Source: E44-bin88 sp034419075 (GTDB lineage Bacteria > Chloroflexota > Dehalococcoidia > Dehalococcoidales > BS750m-G39). Taken from it: a DNA stretch of 64,000 nt. Shown here one piece after another: positions 17,922-27,310 of this stretch (within the stretch, counting starts at the first letter, position 1; each line of letters opens with the position of its first letter). The notes under the pieces are model-generated. The model saw nothing but the letters and a program-made list of their open reading frames with translations, made no database searches and was not told the origin of the DNA. The DNA lies in the NCBI GenBank assembly GCA_034419075.1, contig DAOULR010000022.1, forward strand, positions 1 to 64,000, written 5' to 3'. The position numbers and the translations under genes were made by a program.

Positions 17922-18539
17922 CTATAAAACACTCACTGCGAATAGGACAAACATAATACCGAGTGATATTACGGCATAGAAAATACTGCGATAGGCGGAA
18001 TACACATAATTATTACGAATAATATTTAGATACACATTTAATTCGGTATATAATGCTATCTTTTCGATCTTATCTTTTTCTGGTAATCGCATTTGTTTTG
18101 GAAACAACTGGTATACTTTATTTTTACTCCCCAATACTTCAAAAGACATGTAGCCCGCCATGATGAAGTAGCACAACGAGATAACACCAAAAGCAATAAC
18201 CCATGATTGTAACGGACTCACACTTAACTCTTCACTTACAAGTAAAGAACCTCCTAACCCGGTCATTAAAGAAACAGCAATTGTTAACCCGACTACACTT
18301 ATTCGTGCCTTACTTTCCAACGCTTTCATTTGTTCGACGGATTTATCATAGAATTCCTGGACTTCCCCAATTGTCAAGACATCCGATCCAGCCATATACC
18401 CAAATTTCATCTTTTGGTCTCCCAACAATTGCATCTTTTTCTCTACGAGATCATTCGCATGTCTGCAATTGAGAATTGGAAATAGGAAACAAGAAGTCAT
18501 GAACACCATATTCCATGCCGATTTGATAAAGCTAGGCAT
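17922..18539 (-). CDS. Membrane protein associated with ATP-grasp peptide ligase
   Basis: 205 residues. A central amphipathic helix (EVQEFYDKSVEQMKALESKA) is followed by two membrane segments (~79-101 and ~111-135) and a third near the C-terminus (~178-203). This order loosely recalls SLATT or Pycsar-type membrane effectors, but I cannot assign a family. ATG at 18539 follows GGAGC and overlaps the end of the ATP-grasp gene by 8 bases, so the two proteins are translationally coupled. Confidence 0.75.
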   Translation of the reverse strand: MPSFIKSAWNMVFMTSCFLFPILNCRHANDLVEKKMQLLGDQKMKFGYMAGSDVLTIGEVQEFYDKSVEQMKALESKARISVVGLTIAVSLMTGLGGSLLVSEELSVSPLQSWVIAFGVISLCYFIMAGYMSFEVLGSKNKVYQLFPKQMRLPEKDKIEKIALYTELNVYLNIIRNNYVYSAYRSIFYAVISLGIMFVLFAVSVL

Positions 18540-19482
18540 TTCCTAGCTCCAATAGATTACATAGTGTTTCGTGTAAAGGAATTCCGGCCGCATGGACTAG
18601 CCAACCCCATTCTCCAGTAGGATTTATCTCAAGAAAATATATTTTATCGTCTGATTCTATCAAGTCGACAGCTCCGAAGGTTAATCCTAACGAATGTACT
18701 AGGTTCACACATGCCTGAGATACTTCTTCAGGCAACGTGCATTCAATGAATTGGACCCCTTCTTTAATTCTTCTCCAGTCCCCTTCAACACCACTACCAT
18801 TTAATAGTATCTTTACAGGGAATATTGAATCTCCTATAACAGTAACCCTAATATCGGTCTTTGGGCGAAGATAATCCTGAATGATAACTGGCGCTATCGA
18901 CAATTCTGCAAGTTCCAGTTCGCTTCCTTTGACCACATTTGAATATACAAAGGCTTCCTTATCTTCAATCCTCAATACAGCTGTATCTATCGACTTGATG
19001 ATGTAAACTGAATCACTCTTGATATTCTCAGGGCATCTATTCGCTACAAGGGTCCTCGGTAATTGAAAACCAGCATTTTTGGCGTATTTTAGTTGTAGCA
19101 GCTTGTTTTCTGCTTTGAATGTAGCTATTGGATTATTGATCCATAGCGGATTTTCAAAGATTGCCAGGTTTCGGATAAAGGCAGCCCATTGTGTACGATA
19201 CAATTGTGTTTCTTCGGAAATATCAGGTTGATAAATGTCCCTCAGGTATATTGGAGCACGAAAATATATAGCTTTCAGATTCGGTTCTGAAAGGAAGAAT
19301 CTCATATTGCTTTGTTCAATAAGTAGAGTTACGGAATCTATATCAAATGTCATCGAACATTCCGCAAACTTATCTCTATTAATCCTGAGGTAGTTTTGTT
19401 TTCGCTCACTGAGTTCAACGGTTATGTAGTCTGTGGTGTAATCTAGTGTGTCAGAAATAATTAATATCTCGGGCTCATTCAC
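18532..19482 (-). CDS. ATP-grasp peptide ligase, MvdD/GRASP type (graspetide maturase)
   Basis: About 316 residues. The N-terminal part resembles MvdD-type pre-ATP-grasp regions (EILIISDTLDYTTDYI; YFRAPIYLRD), the middle carries WINNPIATFKAENKLLQLKY and PRTLVANRCPENIK, and the end has DIRVTVIGD and the metal/ATP motif KIYFLEINPTGEWGWL with GIPLHETLCNLLE. The E-x-N-P-x-G-x-W-x-W pattern is the hallmark of ligases that build side-chain ester or amide macrocycles in microviridin-like peptides. GTG at 19482 is preferred because GGGGA lies 11 bases upstream and the overlap with the precursor is 8 bases; ATG at 19512 would add ten residues with no good ribosome site. Confidence 0.82.
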   Translation of the reverse strand: MNEPEILIISDTLDYTTDYITVELSERKQNYLRINRDKFAECSMTFDIDSVTLLIEQSNMRFFLSEPNLKAIYFRAPIYLRDIYQPDISEETQLYRTQWAAFIRNLAIFENPLWINNPIATFKAENKLLQLKYAKNAGFQLPRTLVANRCPENIKSDSVYIIKSIDTAVLRIEDKEAFVYSNVVKGSELELAELSIAPVIIQDYLRPKTDIRVTVIGDSIFPVKILLNGSGVEGDWRRIKEGVQFIECTLPEEVSQACVNLVHSLGLTFGAVDLIESDDKIYFLEINPTGEWGWLVHAAGIPLHETLCNLLELGNA

Positions 19483-19681
19483 CTTTTCGATCTTCCCCTG
19501 TCTCAACATCACATTTTTTCGTTTCCAGCTTAGGGTGGTCTTTTAATGTAACTAGTGGCTGTGCGTTTTTGTCAGAGACCCAAAATCCTTTATCGGTATC
19601 GAAGGTGCATCCAAATGGAGGCGTTGGATCCTTAGGCAGAGGGTATATGTAAGCTTTCTCTAGGAGTAAATGATTATTCAT
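19475..19681 (-). CDS. Candidate graspetide precursor peptide (68 aa)
   Basis: Starts at ATG 19681 with a strong GGGAGGTG site. The leader begins MNNHLLLEKAYIYPLPKDPT, followed by PPFGCTFDTDKGFWVSDKN; the C-terminal ~25 residues are rich in Thr, Lys, Asp and Glu (TLKDHPKLETKKCDVETGED). ATP-grasp target peptides of the Streptomyces type share the order P-L-P, P-F-G, D-x-x-x-G-x-[FY]-x-x-D, then a polar K-H/T-E-D tail. It lies directly before, and overlaps, an MvdD-like ligase. Thr54 and Thr61-type hydroxyls with the Asp/Glu residues are plausible crosslink partners. The single Cys residues at 25 and 57 are unusual. Confidence 0.72.
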   Translation of the reverse strand: MNNHLLLEKAYIYPLPKDPTPPFGCTFDTDKGFWVSDKNAQPLVTLKDHPKLETKKCDVETGEDRKGE

Positions 19682-19743
19682 AATTCACCTCCCGGCAAAT
19701 TTATAAAAATAATGATCGTCTCTCGTATTTTAACACTAATTCT

Positions 19744-19771
19744 ATTATAGTAGAACAAATGATAAATACAA
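19744..19771 (-). promoter_or_regulatory. Promoter of the graspetide-like cluster
   Basis: On the minus strand TTGTAT (19771-19766) and TATAAT (19749-19744) are 16 bases apart, giving a start near 19737 and a ~55-base leader ahead of the precursor ribosome site. The region 19683-19830 is AT-rich and holds no gene. Confidence 0.5.
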
Positions 19772-19830
19772 CAAAGTGACGATTTGCGCACTCACAACAG
19801 CAGTTAGCAACCATTGTAATGATAGACTTT

Positions 19831-20625
19831 CTACTCGAGTTCACTTTGACTTCGTATTTTCTTCATAATTGACCGTCGCCCCAAGTAAAAATTGGTAGCA
19901 CTGCTGTCAGCATTCCGAGCTTTCTCAAGCACTTCTTGAATTTTTTGTTGGTCGGCTCCTTCCTTTTCCAGTCTATACGCCTCATGTAAGTAGGGCAGAG
20001 CCGGGCTCAATTCATCTGGAAAGGGAGTTTTAATTGAATCTTCGAATACTCTCTGCCAATCATGACGGGCGTAAGATCTGGTAACTTCACCGCCTTGTCG
20101 GTAATTAACTACGTCTCTGGAGGATTGTAGTCGCCTCCCTGCAGGTGAGCTAGGCCTATCTGAAGGTACTTCAACTGATTGTTCCAGAGTTGTGTTTTCT
20201 AGTTCCCCTTTTCCTTCAATTACCCAACCACTCGGAACATAATCGGGCGGTATTTGGTATGCCTCGTCAGAGATGCGAACCCACAACACCCTCGATATTT
20301 TAAATGTTCTCTGCGCACTTCGATAGTGACAATAGGCATCAAAATATTCGCTCCCGAGACCGTAAATGTTGATATCCCTCACTTTTATCGCTGGTTCCCC
20401 AGGCATTGGGTTGCCAGTTTCATACTCCATCGTTACACGAAGCTTTCTTGTGTATCCTAATCGGAGTAACTCAATTGTTTTGCTCTTTGTAACCTGAGCT
20501 TTGCCGGAGAATTCGGCAGTAGTCAGGTGACGAGATGCGTTTTGAGAAGGTCTTCTTCTTTGACTAAGCCAAATCACTAGAGTTACGAGGGCAACTAATA
20601 GAATGACAATCCAACCCATTTCCAA
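19831..20625 (-). CDS. Membrane-anchored WYL-like domain protein
   Basis: 264 residues. An N-terminal membrane helix (~4-21) is followed by a basic stretch. Residues ~50-125 resemble a WYL domain (KVRDINIYGLGSEYFDAYCH and RTFKISRVLWVRI). A variable linker leads to a helical C-terminus with a tetratricopeptide-like look (LSPALPYLHEAYRLEKEGA). WYL domains often sense nucleotides in defence operons. It starts 14 bases after the helicase-nuclease stop codon and is the last gene of that operon. Confidence 0.75.
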   Translation of the reverse strand: MEMGWIVILLVALVTLVIWLSQRRRPSQNASRHLTTAEFSGKAQVTKSKTIELLRLGYTRKLRVTMEYETGNPMPGEPAIKVRDINIYGLGSEYFDAYCHYRSAQRTFKISRVLWVRISDEAYQIPPDYVPSGWVIEGKGELENTTLEQSVEVPSDRPSSPAGRRLQSSRDVVNYRQGGEVTRSYARHDWQRVFEDSIKTPFPDELSPALPYLHEAYRLEKEGADQQKIQEVLEKARNADSSATNFYLGRRSIMKKIRSQSELE

Positions 20626-20639
20626 TTATCTCCATTGCC

Positions 20640-23600
20640 TCAAAGAGGGCGAGTGTACCGACATTGGTTCTCTGTGTCCTTGTATCCAGAGCACCCTAAA
20701 AATACTCCTCTTCGGCCCCACCTAATTTCCATCTCTCTTCCGCATTTCGGACAAATCGTAGCATCTGGAATTAGAGCTTGTTTAAGGTCTTCTCGCTTCA
20801 CATTTGCAGTTGAATTACACCTTTCACACTTGTAGAATGGCCCAAATCTCCCTCGTGGTATAACCTTCATTTTATGGCCACAATTGCTGCACAATCTTGA
20901 GGGAACCTTGCTCGGATTGATAGCTGGGGATAAACTGTCACCAGCCTCCCCCGGCATTTGCAGCCCACACTCATCCATGACCTGTTTGGTGAAATCTTCA
21001 TTCTCCAGACGAAACATAAGTTCCTGCGTGTTCTTGTGCGAGAGCGCGTTTAGGCTGCCGAACCAGACCAGTCGGCCATCTACGACTATCACCTTCTGGT
21101 GCATTGAGGATCGCTGAATTACTTTGGCTCCAATCTGTTCAAGGTAGTTGAGCATTTTCTGGATTTCGCCATGGTCTGCGGTCCCTTGTTGATGAGGCGG
21201 GCGTGTTACTAATTCCACATTGATGCCTTTCTCCACCTTTGCTCTGAGTAAATCAACATATGTGCTGAGGCGATTCTTTGTGATAAATGGGCTCATAATA
21301 ATGATATATCGCCCGGAATTTTCCAAATCGTATCGGAGCCCAGAATGAAAATCATCCTCTGTCCAAAACGAACTAACCGCGCTGCTCTTTTCTTTTAAAG
21401 GCCAGAGTGTTTCCCGTGCTTGCCGTACCGCTTGGTCAGCGTAACCTGGCACCAGTTGGTCAGCCGCAAATGTTGGAAGTGGGGTAGATTCATCGAATAG
21501 CACCTTGCTTAGTGACCACTCCCTATTTAATCGGGATTGTAGAAATGACAGGTTAGCAATGATAGCCAGCTTCTTTTTAGCTCGGCTGCAAGCAACATTG
21601 ATTAGACGTGCACCTGCTGAATCATCGACGTCTTCGGAATCTATCTTACCTTTAAGGAGCTTACCTATACGAAGACCTGTGCTATCTACGAGGTCGCATA
21701 TTATTAGTTCACGTTCACTACCTTGGAAACGGTGGACATTTGAGACCGTTACTTTATCTTTCAGTAATGAATCAATTTCTACCAAGGCCTTTATTAGACG
21801 TGTCTGGGCTTTGTAAGGCGTTATTATTCCGATATCGGTGAAATTTCGAATCGCACTTTGGCATAGTTTTACTGCCAGAACAGCGTGGTAAAGATTAAAT
21901 CTCGAATAACTACTGGTCCAGCTGCACCACGGGTCTATTGCAGATGTATCATACACACCAACACATGTGCCAGGACAGGGTTGGTATGATCTTACTCTAG
22001 GTTCCCCAGAAATGCCGTCTCGTAACTTGTCATTATAGAAAACGCTACTCACTATGGCTCTTATCTCTGGCTGCATCCTATATTGAGTTCTTAGCATTAC
22101 CATCGGGGAGTTCCCCATCTGCTCAAGTTCCGATTCTTTATCTATGCCTGCAGCCACATATATATCTCTACGCAACCACTCTTTAACTCTGCTATCATCG
22201 CTCAAGGCTATAGGTGCCAATTGGCGGAAGTCGCCAGCAATGGTGATAGACCTCGTGGCCAAACTACACACCCAGTAGAGTGCCGGTATCCCGGCCATAC
22301 TGGCCTCGTCACAAACAATGGTGTCAAATTGCCTACCATATACCTCGTTCATGGTGCATGTTCTGGCAAGCGTAGTTGCTATTAACACCGCCTCATCTAT
22401 TATCTGCTGCCTCATTTCTTCGATTTGCCACTCCAACTCAGTTATTTGGGTACGCAAATCTTCAATTTTTGCCCGTATGCCGGCAATCTCGCCTTCGAGA
22501 GTATCAGGTAATAAGGATTCCTGCTTTAGCTTACCCTCAATTTCGTTTACTTCAACGCGAAGTCTATTCAGTTTGCTTGTTGATTCCTTGAGATTTCCCT
22601 CCACTTTAGATTTTTGTTCAATCAACTCATTACGTTTTACCGCTAGATTGGAAATAGAGTATTCTATTCTGCTAATCGACATTCCTCTAAGGAACCTCGC
22701 GATACCTGACATCGCCTTTGTTTTCTGAAGACGGTTTTCTTCCTGCTCAAACTTCCCCGTTACACCAGATATCTTATCTCGTAAAGCCTCTATGGAACTT
22801 TCCAACTCAGTATGAGAAGCCTCTTCTTGAGCAATTAGCTTTTTCGATGCTTCCCATTTCTCCAGTTGGCTTCTGAGTGCCTGTAATGTCGTAAGTCTGG
22901 TCTCCGTGTCGGTCAATTGCGCACGTAACTCAGAAAGTTGCTCTCTTAAAGGCCCACTCTTTCGCTCCGTGATTTTATCAAGATTGAGATTATCATCATC
23001 TCCAATTTCTGAGATTTGAGGCGTGCCGAGCCTTAGGATACGCCCTTCTCGATAATGTTCGGTTTCCTGCAGCGGCTTCAAACAAGCTATCAGTGCCTGA
23101 TCGATGGCAACGTTGGTATTAGCAGTGAGCAAAACACTCCGTCCGCACTGTATCATGCTTGCTACAGCAACTCCTACAGTGGTAGTCTTTCCAGTGCCTG
23201 GAGGACCCCATATATAACAAATCTCGCTCCCCAGGGCTTGTCGAATGGCTTTTTGCTGGTCTTCATTTAGTTTACCCCATTGCTCTTGTAGGTTTTGCCC
23301 TGGAATGAAAGACTCATTGATTTGGTATTGGAATTGTTTGCGTCTCAAGCATTTTTCGGCGATTATACAAGAAGCATCCTGTAAGGTATCAAGGCGTTCC
23401 GACAAACGTTCGAGAAGGTAATATGGCTGTGCTAGTATACGAGCTGACGGGACATACTCTCCCAGATCACTTTCTATCGCAACTAATATCTGGTTTCCTG
23501 AAACTCCAACAATATGGCCAGATGCGTCTGAGCTCGCTGTACGTACTAATACCGGAGTTTCATCAAAGGCGCCTGATAGAGTTGGGTCATCTAAGATGAA

Positions 23601-23732
23601 GCTATATACGTATAGCGGTCCCCTTACCTCGACAAGCCTCCCGGCACGTACATCCCACCTAGCGGCGCCCTTTTTCTTCTGTTCCTCTATTTCAACTGCA
23701 AGGGCGTTTTTAAATTCGTTGATTATGCTCAA
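20640..23732 (-). CDS. SF1 helicase (COG1112/DNA2-NAM7 type) fused to PLD nuclease, Mokosh type II-like
   Basis: 1030 residues. Walker A GPPGTGKTTTVGVAVASM (~177), a long coiled coil (~245-440), Walker B VCDEASMAGIPAL (~475), helicase motifs TIAGDFRQLAP, MLRTQYRMQPEI and RFQGSERELIICD plus VACSRAKKKLA. A phospholipase-D-type domain near ~880-920 has one HxKxxxxD motif (HQKVIVVDGRLVWFGS). Two zinc ribbons end the protein (CSNCGHKMKV; CPKCGREMEIRWG). One-polypeptide helicase-PLD fusions match the described layout of Mokosh type II defence proteins. It begins 6 bases after the restriction-methylase gene. Confidence 0.85.
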   Translation of the reverse strand: MSIINEFKNALAVEIEEQKKKGAARWDVRAGRLVEVRGPLYVYSFILDDPTLSGAFDETPVLVRTASSDASGHIVGVSGNQILVAIESDLGEYVPSARILAQPYYLLERLSERLDTLQDASCIIAEKCLRRKQFQYQINESFIPGQNLQEQWGKLNEDQQKAIRQALGSEICYIWGPPGTGKTTTVGVAVASMIQCGRSVLLTANTNVAIDQALIACLKPLQETEHYREGRILRLGTPQISEIGDDDNLNLDKITERKSGPLREQLSELRAQLTDTETRLTTLQALRSQLEKWEASKKLIAQEEASHTELESSIEALRDKISGVTGKFEQEENRLQKTKAMSGIARFLRGMSISRIEYSISNLAVKRNELIEQKSKVEGNLKESTSKLNRLRVEVNEIEGKLKQESLLPDTLEGEIAGIRAKIEDLRTQITELEWQIEEMRQQIIDEAVLIATTLARTCTMNEVYGRQFDTIVCDEASMAGIPALYWVCSLATRSITIAGDFRQLAPIALSDDSRVKEWLRRDIYVAAGIDKESELEQMGNSPMVMLRTQYRMQPEIRAIVSSVFYNDKLRDGISGEPRVRSYQPCPGTCVGVYDTSAIDPWCSWTSSYSRFNLYHAVLAVKLCQSAIRNFTDIGIITPYKAQTRLIKALVEIDSLLKDKVTVSNVHRFQGSERELIICDLVDSTGLRIGKLLKGKIDSEDVDDSAGARLINVACSRAKKKLAIIANLSFLQSRLNREWSLSKVLFDESTPLPTFAADQLVPGYADQAVRQARETLWPLKEKSSAVSSFWTEDDFHSGLRYDLENSGRYIIIMSPFITKNRLSTYVDLLRAKVEKGINVELVTRPPHQQGTADHGEIQKMLNYLEQIGAKVIQRSSMHQKVIVVDGRLVWFGSLNALSHKNTQELMFRLENEDFTKQVMDECGLQMPGEAGDSLSPAINPSKVPSRLCSNCGHKMKVIPRGRFGPFYKCERCNSTANVKREDLKQALIPDATICPKCGREMEIRWGRRGVFLGCSGYKDTENQCRYTRPL

Positions 23733-23738
23733 TGCTGA

Positions 23739-26700
23739 TTACTCCACCGGCCACCCCGGTATCAATTCGTCAATCTCCGTCATCAACCGGATGGTCTCCT
23801 TAAGCGCTACAATGACCTTCTGATAGTGTGCAGAGTCATCGTAGGTCAATATCCTGCCCTTGCGGTCTTTGAGCCATTTCTGAGCAACTTGGTAGCCGCC
23901 GACGTGGAAATCCCAAACTTCTGCCGGCACACCTTCGAAGTACTGTGACTTGTTGATATTGACACGCCGGTTGTTGTCATCGTAGCTTACCTTTTCAACC
24001 TCGTCGGAGCCGGTGACAGGATAGCGCGTGATGGGCTCACCCAGCGCAGGCGATTCCATGAGGTGCAGGGCTACCAGCTCGGCGCCCTTTGCCGCCAGCG
24101 CCTTGAACAGTTTTTTATCCGAGGTGAGCGGCAAGCGCGGGAAGTCTATCTTTAGAAACTCTGCATACCGGCTGCGGTAGGTAGGCGAGTGGAAGACGGC
24201 GTAGGCGTAGTTGAAGATATCTTCCGGGCCAAAGGTTTCCTTAAGGTCTCCCCGGCCATCTTCAACAAATTTCAACCCCAGCTTCTCTTGAACAGCCTTG
24301 ATGAACTCCGGGTTTAGATTGGGACGGCGTTTACCGCCTTCAAACTGCATCTCGCCTTTGGTGGAGTAAAGGTATAGTGGAAAGAGATAATCTTGCCCCT
24401 TGTTACCGAGATAAAAGGTACCGTGACAATTAGGATGTTCAGAGACCCCGAAATACGAATATTCTCCGCCAACTGTCTGTCGCATGGTGATTAATCCAAG
24501 GTTTTCTCTATTAATAAAATGGGACATTATTTCTGAGCGTGGTCGCCCGAGAAATCCGCTGCTTTTGCCTGTAAAATACGTCCAGCGGAAATCGAAGGGT
24601 CGGTACAAAATAGGGACGACACTCTCTTGCTTAATACCAAAATTCTGGAGATCCCTTTTTGCACTATTGATAGTCCAACCTGAAGTGTCGGGACCGAGAT
24701 CAAAGTGCTCACGCGCATCTTCACTATCAAGGTCTGAAAATTTCTTTACCACCTTCAGCATTGTGTCGGCATCATCTTGTATTGCTAACTTATCTTTTTT
24801 CGTTTGAATACCAGAACTATATTGGATGAATACCTTGTTGATTACCGGATAGTAATTATATTCATCGTGAGTTGTGTCATCCATAGGGCAGAAGTAGAAA
24901 TATGGCGAATTAACGTTAAGAGCTTCCCATTCGGTGGATTGAATAGAATTTGACTCAAGATACTCATATTTTTCTTCTTTGGGCCCAAACAATTCATAAT
25001 ATTTAACACTACAGTCTTTTTCGGATGCTCCGACACTATCGGTTTTCACCATCAATATTATTGTGACTCCCTGTTGGATTGCGAAAACATTTTCATCAGT
25101 GACGTCAGCGGGTACTGATCTAGATGCCATAGTACTTCCATGTAAATTAAGTATATAAATCGAATTAAACGTGTTATACAATGAATATCGCATAACCCTG
25201 CTTGCTATCCCGTCAAGGAAGGAATTATTAATAATAAATCCTATAATACCCTTCCCAGTTTTTTCTATACGCCAATCTGCAAATCTGAGGAATTTCCATT
25301 CTTCTCTATTGAGGTCGAACTTCTTTTCAGTCAAACCTTCTTTATATTTTTCCAAGAGATCCATAATCCACGCGCCTTCAAAAATGGAGCTTGAATACGG
25401 CGGGTTGCCCAGTACCACCATTATCGGCTCATCTTTCTTAATCCGGGCGGCGGCGTTGGATTCCTCGGTTATCCACTGGGCAAACAGAGTTTCGGAGTGC
25501 TTGATTGCCTCCTCTAGCGTGTTGGTAAGATAAATACCCAGGCGCTGGTCGCTCTGGAACTCGTAGCCCGTCTCCTGCAGCAAGAGCCCGAGCTTGAGGT
25601 GAGCCACGGCGTAAGGTGCCATAAGCAGCTCGAAGCCGAAGATGCGGGGCAGTAGCTTCTTGGCCACATAGTTATTCCACATCCCTTCCTGACCCGTGAA
25701 AGACTGACGAATCTCGTTAACTACCATGTACAGGAAGGTGGCCGTACCCACCGCCGGGTCAAGGATGAGCGCCTTATCATCAGCCAGCCCTTGCGGTTTG
25801 TTGAAGCGGGTCTTCAGTAGGTGGTCGATTGAGCGGACAATGTAGCTGACTACCGGCTCCGGCGTGTAGTAAACGCCGCGCATCTCCCGTACCTTGGAGT
25901 CATAAGCAGTCAGGAAGGTCTCGTAGAAATGCACCACCGGGTCTTCCTTGCCGCTGTGCTTGCCGAAGTCTTTAAGAACCGCCTCCATATTCGCCTGGTC
26001 TAATACCTGTGCTAGGTCGTCGACCAGCCAGGCGATGCGGTCATCAAGGTCAGGTCCGGCGATGTTATTGAAAAGCTTGCGCAGGAACGGGTTTGTCTTC
26101 GGCAGGAGATAGGCGGCATTCTGGCGGGTAAAGTTCTTTTCCTCCGGGTGCGTGCACCGGGCGGCAAACAGGCCGTAGACGATGGTCTGAGCATACATGT
26201 CGGCAAACTGCCCTGCAGAGAGGTCGGGAATTAGGTTATCGCGAAATGCCGCTAGCTGCACATGGAGATTACCACTTTTCGGCTCTTTCTCAAAGGCGTT
26301 GACGATAAGCTCTCTAATCATGTGTGCCAGGCGAGCCATTCGTAGCGCCAGTTCTTTCGGTGTGCCAACAGCCTCGGCTTTGTGAGCGAGAAAATTACCA
26401 AGCAGCTCGACAACTGACTGAGCTCCATTGCTGTCGCGCTTGACTTTGCCATCTTTAGTTAGCGTGCCCAAACGTGCCGAAAATCGACGTTTGCCGTCTA
26501 CATACCAGCGGAATTCGAGGTAATCAGTCAAGATGAGGTTGGTGAGCGGAGCAAGGTAACGCTTGAATCTTTCCCCGTCCGGCCCTTTCCCGCGCTCAAT
26601 ATCGTCCAGGCTCTTACCAACATCCTTGGCCTCTATATAGCCAACTTTAAGAGCACCCTTGGTAACCAGAAAGTCAGGGGCACCACATGCAATTCGTCGA

Positions 26701-26864
26701 GGCTCGTTGGTGGCGGTGATTCCCTCAGCCAGACTCTCCACCAGAGCTTCCAGCGCAGAGCGGTGGGTATGCTCGGTAGAATCGCCGGTGGCGAGTTTCC
26801 TCTCAATGGAATGTATGTAGTTTTGCACTAGCTTCACGTTATTTGTTATTTCTTCTCGGTTCAT
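23739..26864 (-). CDS. Type ISP-like restriction-modification protein (nuclease, N6-methylase and specificity domains)
   Basis: 1041 residues. The N-terminus has a PD-(D/E)xK-like pattern (APDFLVTKGALKVGYIEAK). A helical linker leads to an N6-adenine methylase: motif I DPAVGTATFLYMVV (~388) and catalytic NPPY (VVLGNPPYSSS, ~488). The C-terminal half (ILYRPFDFRWTYFTGKS; HPNCHGTFYLG; EDIFNYAYAVFHSPTYRSRY) resembles type ISP specificity domains. It lacks the SF2 translocase of classical ISP enzymes; the adjacent SF1 helicase may supply one. It starts 5 bases after the HEPN gene. Confidence 0.87.
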   Translation of the reverse strand: MNREEITNNVKLVQNYIHSIERKLATGDSTEHTHRSALEALVESLAEGITATNEPRRIACGAPDFLVTKGALKVGYIEAKDVGKSLDDIERGKGPDGERFKRYLAPLTNLILTDYLEFRWYVDGKRRFSARLGTLTKDGKVKRDSNGAQSVVELLGNFLAHKAEAVGTPKELALRMARLAHMIRELIVNAFEKEPKSGNLHVQLAAFRDNLIPDLSAGQFADMYAQTIVYGLFAARCTHPEEKNFTRQNAAYLLPKTNPFLRKLFNNIAGPDLDDRIAWLVDDLAQVLDQANMEAVLKDFGKHSGKEDPVVHFYETFLTAYDSKVREMRGVYYTPEPVVSYIVRSIDHLLKTRFNKPQGLADDKALILDPAVGTATFLYMVVNEIRQSFTGQEGMWNNYVAKKLLPRIFGFELLMAPYAVAHLKLGLLLQETGYEFQSDQRLGIYLTNTLEEAIKHSETLFAQWITEESNAAARIKKDEPIMVVLGNPPYSSSIFEGAWIMDLLEKYKEGLTEKKFDLNREEWKFLRFADWRIEKTGKGIIGFIINNSFLDGIASRVMRYSLYNTFNSIYILNLHGSTMASRSVPADVTDENVFAIQQGVTIILMVKTDSVGASEKDCSVKYYELFGPKEEKYEYLESNSIQSTEWEALNVNSPYFYFCPMDDTTHDEYNYYPVINKVFIQYSSGIQTKKDKLAIQDDADTMLKVVKKFSDLDSEDAREHFDLGPDTSGWTINSAKRDLQNFGIKQESVVPILYRPFDFRWTYFTGKSSGFLGRPRSEIMSHFINRENLGLITMRQTVGGEYSYFGVSEHPNCHGTFYLGNKGQDYLFPLYLYSTKGEMQFEGGKRRPNLNPEFIKAVQEKLGLKFVEDGRGDLKETFGPEDIFNYAYAVFHSPTYRSRYAEFLKIDFPRLPLTSDKKLFKALAAKGAELVALHLMESPALGEPITRYPVTGSDEVEKVSYDDNNRRVNINKSQYFEGVPAEVWDFHVGGYQVAQKWLKDRKGRILTYDDSAHYQKVIVALKETIRLMTEIDELIPGWPVE

Positions 26865-26869
26865 ATAGA

Positions 26870-27310
26870 CTACTCACTAATACCTAAAATAGCGGCCGCT
26901 TTTTCTATGAACCTCTCCGCTGAAGCAATAACCGCCTTCGCTCCAGATTGAGAAAAATTAGCTTCGTAATCGGCCGCTTCACGAAGATTCATGGCATTTA
27001 GGAAGTCACGAACTGACTGGGCTTCCATTGTGCCCTCGTCTACAAATAGCGCTCCCAAAGCTACCGCCAGACAGTAATGGCTCTTCTCGCGGTATCCCTG
27101 AGAATAAACAAGTGCTCTGGCGGCATGGAACATGGCATAGTAGGCTTGTATAGTCGACCACTTATAGCGTCCATTTTCATAGCCTGCTTTTGCATCCGAC
27201 AGGTCACTTCTGGCTACTGACAACTCCTTCTTAACCAGGTTTTTACCCCTGGCGAAGGAAACTATCTTCTTATTCTCAAGACACTGCTTAAACTCTCGAT
27301 TCACTGGCAA
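26870..27310 (-). CDS. HEPN domain protein, partner of MNT nucleotidyltransferase
   Basis: 146 residues from a TTG (27310) or GTG (27304). The helical core AYYAMFHAARALVYSQGYRE then KSHYCLAVALGALF is diagnostic for HEPN proteins paired with minimal nucleotidyltransferases. The basic/His motif is RxxxH here, short of the usual Rx4-6H, so RNase activity is uncertain. It overlaps the upstream gene by 23 bases. In such pairs HEPN is the toxin, silenced by nucleotidylation. Confidence 0.85.
   Translation of the reverse strand: MPVNREFKQCLENKKIVSFARGKNLVKKELSVARSDLSDAKAGYENGRYKWSTIQAYYAMFHAARALVYSQGYREKSHYCLAVALGALFVDEGTMEAQSVRDFLNAMNLREAADYEANFSQSGAKAVIASAERFIEKAAAILGISE

Noticed and set aside
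20640..26864. DISARM system
   Set aside because: The helicase is of the COG1112/SF1 type with a fused PLD, no DUF1998 or drmB-like gene is present.
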